Positions 10,539 through 20,095 are shown, numbered from the stretch's first letter. The stretch: 64,000 nt of DNA from G965216255 sp965216255 (GCA_965216255.1 OZ244148.1:186001-250000); one strand, 5' to 3'. Numbers and translations: made by a program. The notes: a model not told the origin generated them from the letters alone.

Positions 10539-10733
10539 CTAATGCCCGCCGGGCATGCATAGGAAAACCAGGCGCAGGCGGCTTCCGCCGCGTTCCACAT
10601 GCATTTCATTGGCCATGGTCCGCATGAAGTGCAGCCCGCGGCCGTGGCTGCGCATGACGTTGTCCACCTGCCAAAAGGCCATATCCAAGGGGGGGGGCGA
10701 ATCCATTGCACTTGTCCGAAACACTACACTCAA
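10539..10733 (-). pseudogene. RsbW-like anti-sigma kinase, C-terminal fragment
   Basis: The reverse strand reads DMAFWQVDNVMRSHGRGLHF then MRTMANEMHVERGGSRLRLV. The GRGLxxMRxxxxExxxER pattern is the G2 box and final strands of the HATPase domain in RsbW/SpoIIAB-type serine kinases that bind anti-sigma-factor antagonists. Only about 60 codons remain; the N box and G1 box are absent upstream, so it is a relic. It lies convergent to the GHKL gene and is too short to function. Confidence 0.5.
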
Positions 10734-11054
10734 TAAGGTCCTGTCCTGCCGCTATAGGCAAGCATCCCTTCTTCGATGCATACCATCTGTTTCCATGCTT
10801 CTTGGCATTCGTGATGACTTCGCAGCTAGCTGCTCCGCCTCGAATCTCGGCCTTCCTTCTTAACCACATCTTAATTGTCGTCGATGCCCTTTACTATTGA
10901 CGTGGATCAGACGAGATTGGCGTGTCCCGCTTAGACACCCGGAATTGGGTGATATCTCCGAGGTTAGCCATTGGTAAGTCGGTGTTGGCTCACGATCCAA
11001 TGCCAAGAGTTGGTGATTTCCCGGACAGCCTTGCTGCGCGAGCCTATTTAGGCC
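10734..11054. other. Gene-less stretch
   Basis: No supported gene. It lies between two relics on the minus strand and shows no motif that I can assign. Confidence 0.4.
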
Positions 11055-11445
11055 GCTGTCTGGCTGTTGATGCCAAACAGTGTGCAGACTTTTTTTGGAC
11101 CTCTATGATGGCTTTGGCCTGTGCCAACTGCTGCCGGGACTGATTCAGCTGCTTGCGCAGCCTCCTGCTCTCCTCTTCCAATGCAAGCAGCTCTTTGCCG
11201 GCCTGGATCGAACCATTGAGCGTTCCACGCTCACGTTGCCGGCGCTAGTTCGCCAGATGCGACGAGTAGAGGCCTTCCCGGCGCCATAGCGCACCGATCT
11301 GTCCGGGCTCACGGCAAGCATCGGCATTGTCCAGAATACGCAGTTTGTAACTGGCGCTAAACCGGCGGCGTTTGGCCTTACAAGCCACCTCGGTTGGCGG
11401 CACCTCCGCGGCCCCGCTGGTGTACGAAGGGTCAATAGTATCCAT
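11055..11445 (-). pseudogene. IS3-family OrfA relic with in-frame TAG
   Basis: From ATG at 11445 the minus strand reads RRRFSASYKLRILDNADACR, then EPGQIGALWRREGLYSSHLA, then TAG at 11245-11247. The same frame continues RRQRERGTLNG and the coiled-coil part ALEEESRRLRKQLNQSRQQL. Homologues have Trp at the stop position (SHLxxWRRQRE), so a Trp codon became amber. No orfB follows, so the element is dead. It is unrelated in sequence to the IS3 element at 2.4 kb. Confidence 0.75.
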
Positions 11446-11905
11446 GTTGCATAGGGGTTTGATGATGGATTGGTTAGGCTGAATCGCCCGAGCAGCCCTG
11501 CCGCTTGCACCCCACCGCAGCTACACTAATAGTGTACGGCCGTGTCTCACTCTTTGTTGGCACAGAGGGATGGCTTTTAGAAGGTGCTCTAACACGTTGT
11601 AGCGATATCCGCTCTTTCCCGCCCCGTTGGCATGGTGCCCTGAGGCTCACAGGCTGCGAGGCATCCATGCTGCTTGACTGCTGCCCGACCCCGGCGGGAC
11701 AGCAGGGTGCTACAGGCCGGGTACGATTTGGGGACGATGCGGGATGTGGGTGCATCAGTTGCGCGGCGGGGTACGTTTAATTCCAGAAATCACAGTTGGT
11801 GGAGCTAATACCGGTGGATAATATGTTGGAACCTTGCTTGTAGTATGCCATATATTGATACAAGTATGCCGTACATTACAAAGCGCAATCAAATCCAGGT
11901 ATAAC
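11446..11905. other. Gene-less stretch with promoter region of 11906 gene
   Basis: About 460 bases without a supported gene. The last 60 bases are more AT-rich (ttgcttgtagtatgccatat, atattgatacaagtatgcc) and are the natural place for the promoter of the following small gene. Confidence 0.4.
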
Positions 11906-12340
11906 ATGCCAAAACGAGTAAATGTGGCACTCACAGGACGTACAGTCGATCGCCTTCAGCGTGTTCGAGAACGTCTGGCATTAGTCGACCCAGACTTGTC
12001 AGTTAATCAGATCCTGGGTCGAGGCCTCCATTATCTGGAACTGTATCTGGAAGATGAGCTGATGCTAAAGCGTGACTTTGATAGCAAAATGCTCTCGTAT
12101 GGTGCGGGTATCGTGAGAACGATGCAGTCTCTGTCTCCAGAGATGGGGTGGAACAACAAATTCCTGCGAGACGGGTCGCTTCAGATTGAAGCGACCACGG
12201 GAGAGCGCAAGATTGTAACGCAATTGTGTCCACCTGCTCAACTGACGTACGAGCACTTGATTAAGTCGGCGGTTGTCGATTCCATGCGCGAGGAAAAAGC
12301 CGGCGCAACCGAGATTGTACGCCGCGGAAGCAAGACATGA
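11906..12340 (+). CDS. Hypothetical protein with ribbon-helix-helix-like N-terminus
   Basis: ATG 11906 is preceded by aggt at a workable distance and gives 144 aa. The first 50 residues (MPKRVNVALTGRTVDRLQRV, then DLSVNQILGRGLHYLELYLE) have the length and pattern of a ribbon-helix-helix or Arc-type DNA-binding unit: a short polar strand, then two helices. The rest (EMGWNNKFLRDGSLQIEATT) is not familiar. It sits upstream of a TnpB relic and the TrlF operon, so it could be a regulator or antitoxin-like partner; that is inference. No toxin-like gene adjoins it. Confidence 0.5.
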   Translation: MPKRVNVALTGRTVDRLQRVRERLALVDPDLSVNQILGRGLHYLELYLEDELMLKRDFDSKMLSYGAGIVRTMQSLSPEMGWNNKFLRDGSLQIEATTGERKIVTQLCPPAQLTYEHLIKSAVVDSMREEKAGATEIVRRGSKT

Positions 12341-12439
12341 CCGCACAACAACGGGCCTTGGCCAAGAGCCAAGGGGATGGGGGTTCCAACCAATACTAAA
12401 CTGCTCGGAGGGCCAAATGCCATGAAGGACGCAAGAGAC

Positions 12440-12700
12440 CGCTTCAATGAACGCGAGCAGGCTAGGCCGTAAGATGCTCGTACATGACATGTTAGATAGA
12501 GGCCGACAGTCTGTCGCGCAGGACGCAGAAAAGTGTTGCGTGTGCGACGTTCCGCAGCCGACCGTGTGTACGCATGCGTGCGTTGCGGTCACGTCCAGGA
12601 TCGGGGTGTCAATGCGGTACACAATATCCACATGAAAGGCCTTGTGAAATTCACACGCCCGGGCCTATCGGCGTGGCGTCAGGCGGCAGAAGGCTACCTC
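12440..12700 (+). pseudogene. TnpB-like C-terminal zinc-ribbon relic, frameshifted
   Basis: One frame gives EKCCVCDVPQP near 12530 and the next frame gives YACVRCGHVQDRGVNAVHNI from about 12568. Together they look like the CxxC...CxxC ribbon of IS200/IS605-type TnpB, which ends in a DRDVNAAxNI block. A one-base frameshift separates the two CxxC pairs and no RuvC-like Asp/Glu motifs remain upstream. The relic lies between the RHH-like gene and the TrlF operon. Confidence 0.45.
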
Positions 12701-12798
12701 ATACCTCTGGCCGCACGCAGTAACGACAAGGCTACGCCGGGGTATAACGCGGAGTCGTATGGGAAAGCTATTCACTTATCCATGTAAATCCCTCTCCA

Positions 12799-15576
12799 AT
12801 GGAATTCCAACGGAAGCTATCCGAAATCTGGAACTGCGAGGTTCCTGGTGCGCGTTGGTTCAAGGCGGATCTACACATCCACACAATCGATGACTGTCCA
12901 GGTCGTAGGGCGAAGTGGCCGGCAGGTTTGTCGGGTAACGTGGACGATCCAGAGACGCTATCGCGCTACGCTAAACTTTTCCTTCAGGCCCTAGTCGGGA
13001 GCGGGGTGCAGGTGGCAGGCCTGACCCCTCACTCGCCCTTTACGGGTCAACGACCCAACTCCAGCGCCGTTTGGAGCATTATAACGGAGTGGAATAAGGG
13101 AGTCGACGACGACGGAATACCATTTCGGGAAAAGATCTATGCCATCTTCCCAGGGTTCGAGCCATGCTTCAAGGATGGATCGGCAGGGCTACATATCCTG
13201 CTATTGTTCGATCCTGAAATTGGCCTCGATCAATACAGGAGAGCCTTTGACCTCGTCATGGGAGGTGTGACCCCTTGGAGGGATGATCAATTAAAGATAT
13301 CCAGCCTTACGGCCGATGAGGCATTCGTCGCGCTACGTGAGTTTCGGAAGCATGAATGCACTGCGCAGGATGATGGTCAATACGCTTGGGATTACCTCGT
13401 TCTCGCGCCTCATGTCGATTCAGGTAAAGGGCTCTTGAATGCAAAAAAAAGCCAAGTTCTCGAACGCTTCGATCAAACGGCAATTGCGGGTCTGGAACTC
13501 CCTGACAGCAAGTTGCCGCTGGATGTATGCGAAAACCGTGAGTGGTTAAAGGAAGCCATGAAAACCCACCGTCAGGCGTTTTTTCACTCGAGCGACGCCT
13601 ACACCCTTGATGAAATTGGCCAGCGACACACGTGGGTTAAGCTCGCAAGACCTCGAGTTGAGGCGTTACGCCAAGCCTTTATAGCAAGTGATTCACGTCT
13701 TCGCCTCGGCTTTAAGCGAGCCGAGGACGGATCTATTGTGATAATCAAGCCGCCGGTGGCACCGATGTCAGGTGAGCGTCCTTGGCTTCGAGAGATGGGA
13801 GTGGAGGGCAATGCAGCGTACTTTGGCGGCAAGGGAGCACCCGGGCCACTAGCACCCCGGTTTCGTTTCAGCCCTGACCTAACGTGCATTATCGGCGGCA
13901 GCATGACGGGAAAAAGCACTTTGCTTGACGGTCTCCGCGTAATTACCGGTGCAAGCTTGCCAGTCGATGAGTTGCTCCGCCAGCAGGTCAAGAGCAGAGG
14001 AAATGATCACTTTAATGCTGGTACGCCGAAGCTCTACTTCGACTGCCCAGGTGCCGACTCTGCAGCGTCTTTCGGCGAGCAGTGGCCTGCGCAATTCTTT
14101 GCCCAAAATGAACTGCAACGCCTTGCGCAAGAAGCAGGTGCGATCGAAAGTATTCTCGCTAGGCTGATTGCGTCTGAAACTTGTAACATCAAGGAGCGCA
14201 GTGAAGTATTGAAAGGACTAGACGAACAGTTAGGTTGCCATGCTGACATACTTGGGAGGATTGATGACCAACTTGCTGATGCACAGCAAGCATTGGACCG
14301 AGCTGCGGCAGCCAAGGCTCAGCTGTCAACGTTTGCTGAGGCAGGGACGGCACGCCTTGACCGAGCCAGCAGCGACCGGCTACGCTGGGAAGAATCAACG
14401 AGGGGTGCTAATGCCCAGAAGATTAATATCAAACGTGCAGTTGAGGAAGCAAACTCGTTCGAAATTCCGCAATGGGAGGCTCCAAGGAAGACAAATCCAA
14501 ACGGTAATGGGACTGAATCACCCGACGTGATCCTAGCTCAGAAGTGGGTAAATGTAGTAGAACAACTAAAGAGTGTTGAGCTTAGCGTTAGCAGATGGAT
14601 TACGGATGCAACTCAGCTTATTGAATTGCTGGCAAATGAAGAATCGACTATCCGCTCGGATGTCGCGCGCGCCCTCGCCGAAGCCGGATTCAGCGCAACA
14701 GAACTCAAGAATTTCAAGAATATTAGCCGTCGGGCAGCGTTGCTGCCGAGCCACCAAGCAAATCTTGATGACATCTGCACTCAACGAAAAAACCTAAGCG
14801 ACTTGTTCGACGGATTGCTGACCCAACGGCGGGATATCATCGACGAACAGCGTCAGGCCTTTGATCGCGTTTCTGACCAGATAAAGCATGTGCTCGGTGA
14901 AAACATTCGCGTTTGCCGAAAGAACAACGGTAACGTGGATGTCCTTGCTGAGTTCTTGCGCGAATTCAAACGAAAAGGAGTTACGCAGTGGTGGAATGGG
15001 CAAGTTGAAGCTGATAAAGTGCCTTCGCCAGACGAATTACTCTTGGCATTCAAGTCAGCAAAATTGAGCGATGTAGGGATGAGCGAAGCAGTTCAGACAA
15101 CCTTTTGCGATAGCATGACGCGGGCCAAAGAACTGGAGTTGGCTGCTCTACGCTGCCCAGACCTCTACATACTAGAAATGAAGTTAGAAGACGGCACGTA
15201 CCGAAAGTTAAGCCAACTGTCTGGAGGCCAGAGAGTTAGCGTCCTACTGTCACTGTTGCTGGAAACCGCAGATGATCGGCCTCTAGTGATAGATCAGCCC
15301 GAAGACGAACTGGACAACCGGTACTTGTTCGACACCATTTTACCGGTTCTAAAGAAGCTTCGGGGCCGTCGTCAGGTGATCATTGCGACACACAATCCGA
15401 ACATCGTCGTTAATGGCGACGCCGATATGGTAATCCAACTTGAAGCGGATGCGTATCACGGACGCATTGCATGTGCCGGCACCATAGAAGAGCCCGCAGT
15501 TCGGAGAGCTATCGTTCACACAGTGGACGGCGGCGAAGATGCGTTTCGTCTTCGACGTCGCAAGTACGGATTTTAA
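12799..15576 (+). CDS. PHP-domain SMC-like ATPase (TrlF-like)
   Basis: The 925-aa product starts with a PHP-type metal site, ADLHIHTIDD (His26, His28), plus further conserved His blocks (LTPHSPF, LAPHVDSGKG, FFHSSDAY) within the first 270 residues. An SMC/ABC-type ATPase follows: Walker A GGSMTGKST near residue 367, a long coiled region about 450-770, signature LSGGQRVSVLL near 807, Walker B LVIDQPEDELDN near 830 and the H-loop ATHNP near 863. Fusion of a PHP phosphoesterase with an SMC-like motor is the layout of TrlF-family ATPases, thought to act in nucleic-acid processing or phage defence. The next gene starts 9 bases after its stop, so they form an operon. Confidence 0.82.
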   Translation: MEFQRKLSEIWNCEVPGARWFKADLHIHTIDDCPGRRAKWPAGLSGNVDDPETLSRYAKLFLQALVGSGVQVAGLTPHSPFTGQRPNSSAVWSIITEWNKGVDDDGIPFREKIYAIFPGFEPCFKDGSAGLHILLLFDPEIGLDQYRRAFDLVMGGVTPWRDDQLKISSLTADEAFVALREFRKHECTAQDDGQYAWDYLVLAPHVDSGKGLLNAKKSQVLERFDQTAIAGLELPDSKLPLDVCENREWLKEAMKTHRQAFFHSSDAYTLDEIGQRHTWVKLARPRVEALRQAFIASDSRLRLGFKRAEDGSIVIIKPPVAPMSGERPWLREMGVEGNAAYFGGKGAPGPLAPRFRFSPDLTCIIGGSMTGKSTLLDGLRVITGASLPVDELLRQQVKSRGNDHFNAGTPKLYFDCPGADSAASFGEQWPAQFFAQNELQRLAQEAGAIESILARLIASETCNIKERSEVLKGLDEQLGCHADILGRIDDQLADAQQALDRAAAAKAQLSTFAEAGTARLDRASSDRLRWEESTRGANAQKINIKRAVEEANSFEIPQWEAPRKTNPNGNGTESPDVILAQKWVNVVEQLKSVELSVSRWITDATQLIELLANEESTIRSDVARALAEAGFSATELKNFKNISRRAALLPSHQANLDDICTQRKNLSDLFDGLLTQRRDIIDEQRQAFDRVSDQIKHVLGENIRVCRKNNGNVDVLAEFLREFKRKGVTQWWNGQVEADKVPSPDELLLAFKSAKLSDVGMSEAVQTTFCDSMTRAKELELAALRCPDLYILEMKLEDGTYRKLSQLSGGQRVSVLLSLLLETADDRPLVIDQPEDELDNRYLFDTILPVLKKLRGRRQVIIATHNPNIVVNGDADMVIQLEADAYHGRIACAGTIEEPAVRRAIVHTVDGGEDAFRLRRRKYGF

Positions 15577-15585
15577 GGTGAAATC

Positions 15586-16812
15586 ATGGAGTGGCTAGAA
15601 GTGCTTGAGCTTATTGCTGTCGGTGAGAACAGGAAAACCGAGTTCAAGAATAGCCTGGACATGCGTGATGTCGGCAAAGCGGTCTGCGCATTCGCGAATA
15701 CGGAGGGCGGCACGGTCATTCTGGGTGTAAGTGATACGGGTAATATCGTAGGTGTGTCAGCGGAGCCAAAGTCTGTACAAGAACGACTGACTTCGCTTCT
15801 GCAGTCAGGATGCAGCTCTCCGGTGTCAGCAGCCATCGGGCGACATAAAGATCCGCGCGGCTGGGTGTACTGGATCGATGTGCCTCGAGTGCGCGGTTTC
15901 GAACCTTTACGCAGTCACGGTCGGATCTATGTCCGCCGCGAAAGTAGTAGCGTAGAGCCGTCTGCTCCGGAGCTACAGGAGTTGTACAACGTGTTCGGCT
16001 TCGTGCTAACTGAAGAGCAGGTAATCCGGGCTGCGACTGTAGAAGGCATCAATGTAGATGAGTTCTATGCATACTTGCGTAAACAGGAAATTGATGTTGA
16101 TCAGGAACCTCAGCCCAAAGCTATGGACGATTTGTGGAACCGTGGCGTCGTTGACCAAGATGGCGGAACTTTTCGTCCCACTTTATTTGGTCTGATGGCC
16201 TTTGGAAAGAGGCCTCAGGCATATCCACACACGAAGGATTTCCTGATACGGTGCGCTGCCTACAACGGTAGCGACCAAGCTGCGGGTGTTCTATTGGTCG
16301 GCGACGGCGCTGGGCGGCTCGACGAGCAGGTTCGTCGAGCAATCGACTGGGTGAAGAGCTTGGGCAGGACAGAAGTCTACAATGGTATTGTTAGAGAAGA
16401 TCGGTCGTTGGTACCAGAGACTGCACTTCGTGAAGCACTGGTTAACGCCGTTATCCATCGCGACTATGCGCAGATTGGTTCGCCAGTTCAGCTCGAGGTC
16501 TTCAATGACCGAGTGGTGGTTACAAGCCCCGGCAGCCTTCCTAATCATATGACCGTCGAAAGCGTTCGGGCGGGCGGGCGCCCACGTGCACGCAATCAAG
16601 CGATGGCTCATGCCATGGACGTTGCTGGCCTGATGGAGCGCAGGGGCCGCGGTTGGCCAACTATGCGACGAGCTATGCAAGAGTTTAATGGCTCTGAGCC
16701 AGAGCTCATTAATGACGTCAGCAAGTTCGTCATTGTGACGTTTCGGTTGCAAGTGGATTCTATCGCGGCTGGCTTGCGAGTTGAACTCTCCAGTCAGCGT
16801 CGCACCGCCTGA
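15586..16812 (+). CDS. AlbA_2 domain / HATPase-like ATP-binding protein
   Basis: ATG 15586 follows the TrlF-like stop by 9 bases with aaggtgaaatc in between, a plausible ribosome site. The 408-aa product opens with an AlbA_2 (Schlafen AAA_4-like) domain: ENRKTEFKNSLDM at about 14-26 and FANTEGGTVILGVSDTGNIV at about 37-56. A RecG-like HATPase_c_4 block follows (ETALREALVNAVIHRDYAQI near residue 278, then VTSPGSLPNHM and MERRGRGWPTMRRAM). Proteins of this layout are regulators or nucleic-acid-binding partners, common in defence islands. Its tight coupling to the TrlF-like ATPase suggests the two work together. A decayed AlbA_2 gene is also present at 57413-58040. Confidence 0.8.
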   Translation: MEWLEVLELIAVGENRKTEFKNSLDMRDVGKAVCAFANTEGGTVILGVSDTGNIVGVSAEPKSVQERLTSLLQSGCSSPVSAAIGRHKDPRGWVYWIDVPRVRGFEPLRSHGRIYVRRESSSVEPSAPELQELYNVFGFVLTEEQVIRAATVEGINVDEFYAYLRKQEIDVDQEPQPKAMDDLWNRGVVDQDGGTFRPTLFGLMAFGKRPQAYPHTKDFLIRCAAYNGSDQAAGVLLVGDGAGRLDEQVRRAIDWVKSLGRTEVYNGIVREDRSLVPETALREALVNAVIHRDYAQIGSPVQLEVFNDRVVVTSPGSLPNHMTVESVRAGGRPRARNQAMAHAMDVAGLMERRGRGWPTMRRAMQEFNGSEPELINDVSKFVIVTFRLQVDSIAAGLRVELSSQRRTA

Positions 16813-17125
16813 GGCTGGTACTAGTCCTGCCTTGGGGCCACTTTAACCGTTAGCCCGGATTACTCACATAAATACAAAGTCGATGTTAGAAGGCAGATTT
16901 ATTTGGTTCGTAAAATCTTGATTATGTTTCTGTTATACAGGAACATCGTAATAGCTGTTTCGATTCGAATACCGAAGCATAAATACGCTCAAGGTGAATC
17001 CCATGGCCTCCAATTCAGCTGGGAATGTGTTGACGGCGCCCTTCAATAAGTCTGTATAAGTCACGGGGCACCATGCGGAAAAGTTATCCTCCGATGCCGG
17101 AGTCCTCCTGCTGCGATCACTCTTC
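16813..17125. other. Gene-less stretch
   Basis: AT-richer than its surroundings, with no gene that I can support. It lies between the TrlF operon and the transposase relics and may contain the operon terminator, but no clear hairpin plus T-run was found. Confidence 0.4.
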
Positions 17126-17449
17126 ATGCTTACCGGCCTCACCGCTCGCCTGGCAGCGGTCCTGAGCGATTCCCGCATTCCGGGGCGCATTACGCATCGC
17201 TTTGATGAGTTCTTGCAGTCTGTCTTGCTGCTCTTGGCGCAGGGCAGGATGCGCCAGCGTGATATGCGTCGTTTGCGCCATGAGGCGGCCATGCGCCCCG
17301 TCGCCTCAATGAAGGCAGGGATGGGTGGGCTCAAAGACGGCAAGCCTTTGGCCTCACAGCCTACCATTTCCCGGCTGTTACGCAGGCTGGGCACAAAGAA
17401 GAACCTGGCCTGTGTGGCGACAGTTATAAATAACGGAGACGACAATTAA
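17126..17449 (+). pseudogene. IS1380-like transposase N-terminal fragment
   Basis: The 107-codon frame reads TARLAAVLSDSRIPGRITHR, then FDEFLQSVLLLLAQG, then KDGKPLASQPTISRLLRRLG. The block 'xLASQPTxSRLEN' with an upstream Leu-rich helix is the N-terminal part of IS1380-type DDE transposases. No catalytic core follows; the next gene is an unrelated IS21 relic, so only the N-terminus was left behind. Confidence 0.5.
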
Positions 17450-17484
17450 AAAATAAATGGGCCTTAAGGTGTTCTTGAGCGTAG

Positions 17485-18090
17485 ATGGGCGAATTTGCCA
17501 GCCAATCCACGTCCGAGATGATTACCGATGACCAGGTCCTTCTTCTTTTCAAGTTGGTCGTGAGAAAGGGTTTACCGTTAACAGCCGCAGCGGCCAAAGC
17601 GGGTATGTGTGAGACTACGGCCCGCAAATACGTTCGTCTGGGCAAGGTGCCGAGCGATACAAAGAAGCCACACACATGGCGCACGCGCAAGGATCCGTTC
17701 GCGGAGGTGTGGGATGAAGCCAGGGCTTTTCTGGAAGTCAATCCCGGCCTCAAGGTGAAAGCACTCCTTGGCGAGTTGCAGCGCAGGCATCCGGGCAGGC
17801 TCCAGCAGGGCCAGTTGCGTACGCTGCAACGGCGCGTAGAGCAGTGGAAGGCCACGGAGGGAGCTCCGAAGGAGGTCTACTTCGACCAAGAGTATGCCCC
17901 CGGGGAGCGTGCGTAGTCCAACTTCACGTGCCTCATCATACTGGAGGTAACGACTCAGGGGCAGCAGTCCCCGCATTTGCTGTATCACTTTGTGCTGGCA
18001 GATTCCAATTGGGAGGCCGGCACGGTCTGCAGATCGGAGAGCTTCGAGGTGCTCTCCGAAGGCCTACAGCATGCACTCGTGAGCTGTGCG
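17485..18090 (+). pseudogene. IS21 IstA, N-terminal part with in-frame TAG
   Basis: The frame from ATG 17485 has the IstA helix-turn-helix (GLPLTAAAAKAGMCETTARK) and runs to KEVYFDQEYAPGERA, then TAG at 17914-17916. It continues in the same frame with SNFTCLIILEVTTQG and YHFVLADSNWEAGTVCRSES, the start of the integrase core. Homologues have Gln at the stop (GERAQxDFT). Sense is lost at about 18090, just before the IS256 terminal repeat. The C-terminal tail of IstA reappears on the other side at 19511, so the middle of the gene has been deleted. Confidence 0.8.
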
Positions 18091-18094
18091 GGTA

Positions 18095-18133
18095 GAAAAA
18101 CTGTCAAATATTGGGTCTTCAGAGTGCCGAGGC
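18095..18133 (+). repeat. IS256 left inverted repeat
   Basis: It begins gaaaaactgtcaaatattgg and ends gagtgccgaggc. All 39 bases match the reverse complement of 19472-19510. This is an unusually long perfect repeat for an element whose transposase is dead. Confidence 0.9.
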
Positions 18134-18153
18134 ATGGGATTGGGGAATTGGAA

Positions 18154-19414
18154 TTAGGTGGCTTGTTTGTCTATTTCTACGCTGTACTCGTGTGGGGTTG
18201 TTTCCAATACACGGATGAGCAGCTGCGATCCAGTCAGCCTCCGCCAGCGTTTCTGCGCTTCCCGGGTCAGCTTGTAAACCATCATCAGTGTCGCCTCCCG
18301 GCTGCCGCATCCCTTGGTTTGCCGTGTACGTTCCCCTGCGCTCGCAAACGTGGACTCAATGGGATTCGAAGTCCGAAGGTGAACCCAGTGTTCGGGCGGG
18401 AACTGGTAGAAGCTTAAGAGCTCCTCTTGATCCTTGCGCAGACAGGTGAGCGCCTTCTCGTAGGCGCCTCCGAAGATATCCTCGAAGGTATCGAGTGCCT
18501 TCAGGGCATCCTTCCTGGACGGTGCCGTGTAGATGCCACGGAGCCTCTCTTTCGCAGACCCCTGCAGCTTCTTGGGCAGCTTACCCGGCACGTTGGCTGT
18601 CTTGTGCACCCAGCATCGCTGTTGTAGCGTGGAGGGGTATACTTCATCCAACGCAGCCCAGAAGCCCAGGCCTCCGTCTGCTGTGGCCGCCTTAGGCGCT
18701 ACGTCCAAGCCTCGTTGTCCAGCAATAGCTCCTTCCAGGACAGCCTGCTTTCCCGCGCTCTGTCCAAGAGCCCTACGAATTCTTTCTTGCCATCGGGCGC
18801 AGGCTCCAATAATAACAAGCATACACGGACGCTCGTCTCCCATGCGGACATGGAAGTACAGCCCGTCAGCCCAGAGGTAAAACATACCGCTAGTCTGCGG
18901 GGTCCAGCTTGTTCCAACGCCGGTATTCCTCCTGCCAAGCCTCCTTGAGTCGGCTGATCGACAATGGCGACAGGTTGCCGGCCTGGGGGCCCAGTATCGC
19001 CTGCAGGGCCAAAGGGAAGTCGTTGGTCAAGACTCCCCGCAGATACACGGCCGGGATGAGCGCATCAGCCGATCTTCGATCGGCCAACGGCGGACTGCGG
19101 CGCATGTAGCGCGGCAGTATGGCGCTGGTGAAGGTATGCCCTGCTCGAGGGTCACGGATATGGGGCCGCTGGATCGCTAGCGGGCCCGCACCCGTGAGGA
19201 TTTCTCTCTGCGGATGGTGGCCATTGCGTTTGACCATTCGGTGGCCGTGCTCATTCCGCAGGTGTGCATGGGCCTTCACGTAGTCGTCGGCTTCCCGCTC
19301 GAGCGCTGCCTGAAGCATGCGCCGGGCGGAGCTGCGCACCAGATCATCCAGGGTGCTAAGTGCCTCCTCACGGGTAACCAGTGAGTGTACGGTGGATTCT
19401 GTTGGGTCTGTCAT
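18154..19414 (-). pseudogene. IS256-family (mutator-type) transposase, multiply broken
   Basis: From ATG 19414 the minus strand reads EALSTLDDLVRSSARRMLQA and RNGHHPQREILTGAGPLAI to LDPAD, then TAG at 18890-18892. An extra T just after it shifts the frame to YLWADGLYFHVRMGDERPCM with LVIIGA, the mutase Asp block. Further shifts carry APDGKKEFVGLLDRARESRL in another frame, then TADGGLGFWAALDEV and PIESTFASAGERTRQTKGCG, the final Glu region. At least one amber and three frameshifts are needed to restore it, so it is dead. The element ends remain perfect and could be moved in trans. Confidence 0.85.
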
Positions 19415-19471
19415 ACGATGTAGTCCGGATATGCCCGTCTAGGGCAATTGATGGGTACTCCACAAAGATAC

Positions 19472-19510
19472 GCCTCGGCACTCTGAAGACCCAATATTTG
19501 ACAGTTTTTC
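19472..19510 (-). repeat. IS256 right inverted repeat
   Basis: Perfect 39-bp mate of 18095-18133; it begins gcctcggcactctgaagacc on the plus strand. Confidence 0.9.
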
Positions 19511-19628
19511 CGGCCGGGTTCAGAAACCGGCTCTTTGTGTAGCGGCTCCTGTGGTGGATCTGCGCTGTTATGATGGCCCTCTGGAGCAGGCCACAATGGC
19601 TGCTCTTTGGGTGGAGGCAGCGCCATGA
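19511..19628 (+). pseudogene. IS21 IstA C-terminal tail
   Basis: The frame VQKPALCVAAPVVDLRCYDG, then LEQ, ends in TGA at 19626-19628. This stop overlaps the ATG of the istB relic at 19625 in an ATGA, as in coupled istA-istB pairs. The PxVDLxxYDxLLE pattern is the usual end of IstA. It proves that the IS256 element and the preceding IstA fragment belong to one former IS21. Confidence 0.65.
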
Positions 19629-20095
19629 AGACGCTGACGACAGCGGATCTGGAGCGGGCTGTACATACGGGACTGAAGGATCTGCGCTTGCCGGCCATAC
19701 GGGCCTGTTACCAACAGAAGGCCGACCTGGCCCGACGGGAGTCGATGAGCTTTGAGCGCTTCCTGCTGGAGCTCATAGAGCAGGAACGACATAGCAACCG
19801 TATTCATCGCTGGATGCACCAGTCGCGGCTGCCACTGCAGAAGACGCCGAACATCTTCGATCGGGGCCAGTTGCCGGTACGGATAGACCACCACCTAAGC
19901 GTGCTCTTGGAAGGAGGCTTCTTGGAGAGCCGGGAGAACGTTCTGGCCCTCGGGCCTCCCGGCAGTGGCAAGACGCACCTGTTGTGCGCCCTGGGCCGCG
20001 AACTGATCTTCCAGCGGCGTCGCGAATACAATTGCAGCACGCTCGTGCAGGAGATACTCAGGGCCAAACGGGAGCTGCGCCTGCCACAGCTCCAG
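19625..20095 (+). pseudogene. IS21 IstB helper ATPase, C-terminally broken
   Basis: The product begins MKTLTTADLERAVHTGLKDL and has the AAA+ Walker A LGPPGSGKTHLLCALG and the following ILRAKRELRLPQ block. IstB normally continues with the Walker B (LLILDD-type) region to about 250 aa. Here recognisable sequence stops soon after RLPQLQ, and the remaining frame (to 20269) is not IstB-like. With IstA also broken, this IS21 is inactive. Confidence 0.78.

Larger units (their letters stand above)
18095..19510 (-). mobile_element. IS256-family element inserted in IS21
   Basis: The 1416-bp element is bounded by perfect 39-bp inverted repeats (18095-18133 and 19472-19510). It lies between an IstA N-terminal fragment and the IstA C-terminal tail, so it entered the IS21 element; roughly the central part of istA is missing. 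No matching direct repeat of the flanks is visible, in line with a deletion after insertion. The transposase inside is broken. Confidence 0.88.

Noticed and set aside
10238..10711. 157-codon minus-strand frame rich in Trp, Cys and Arg
   Set aside because: It overlaps the 3' end of the GHKL gene antisense and the RsbW-like fragment in another frame; its composition is that of a shadow frame.
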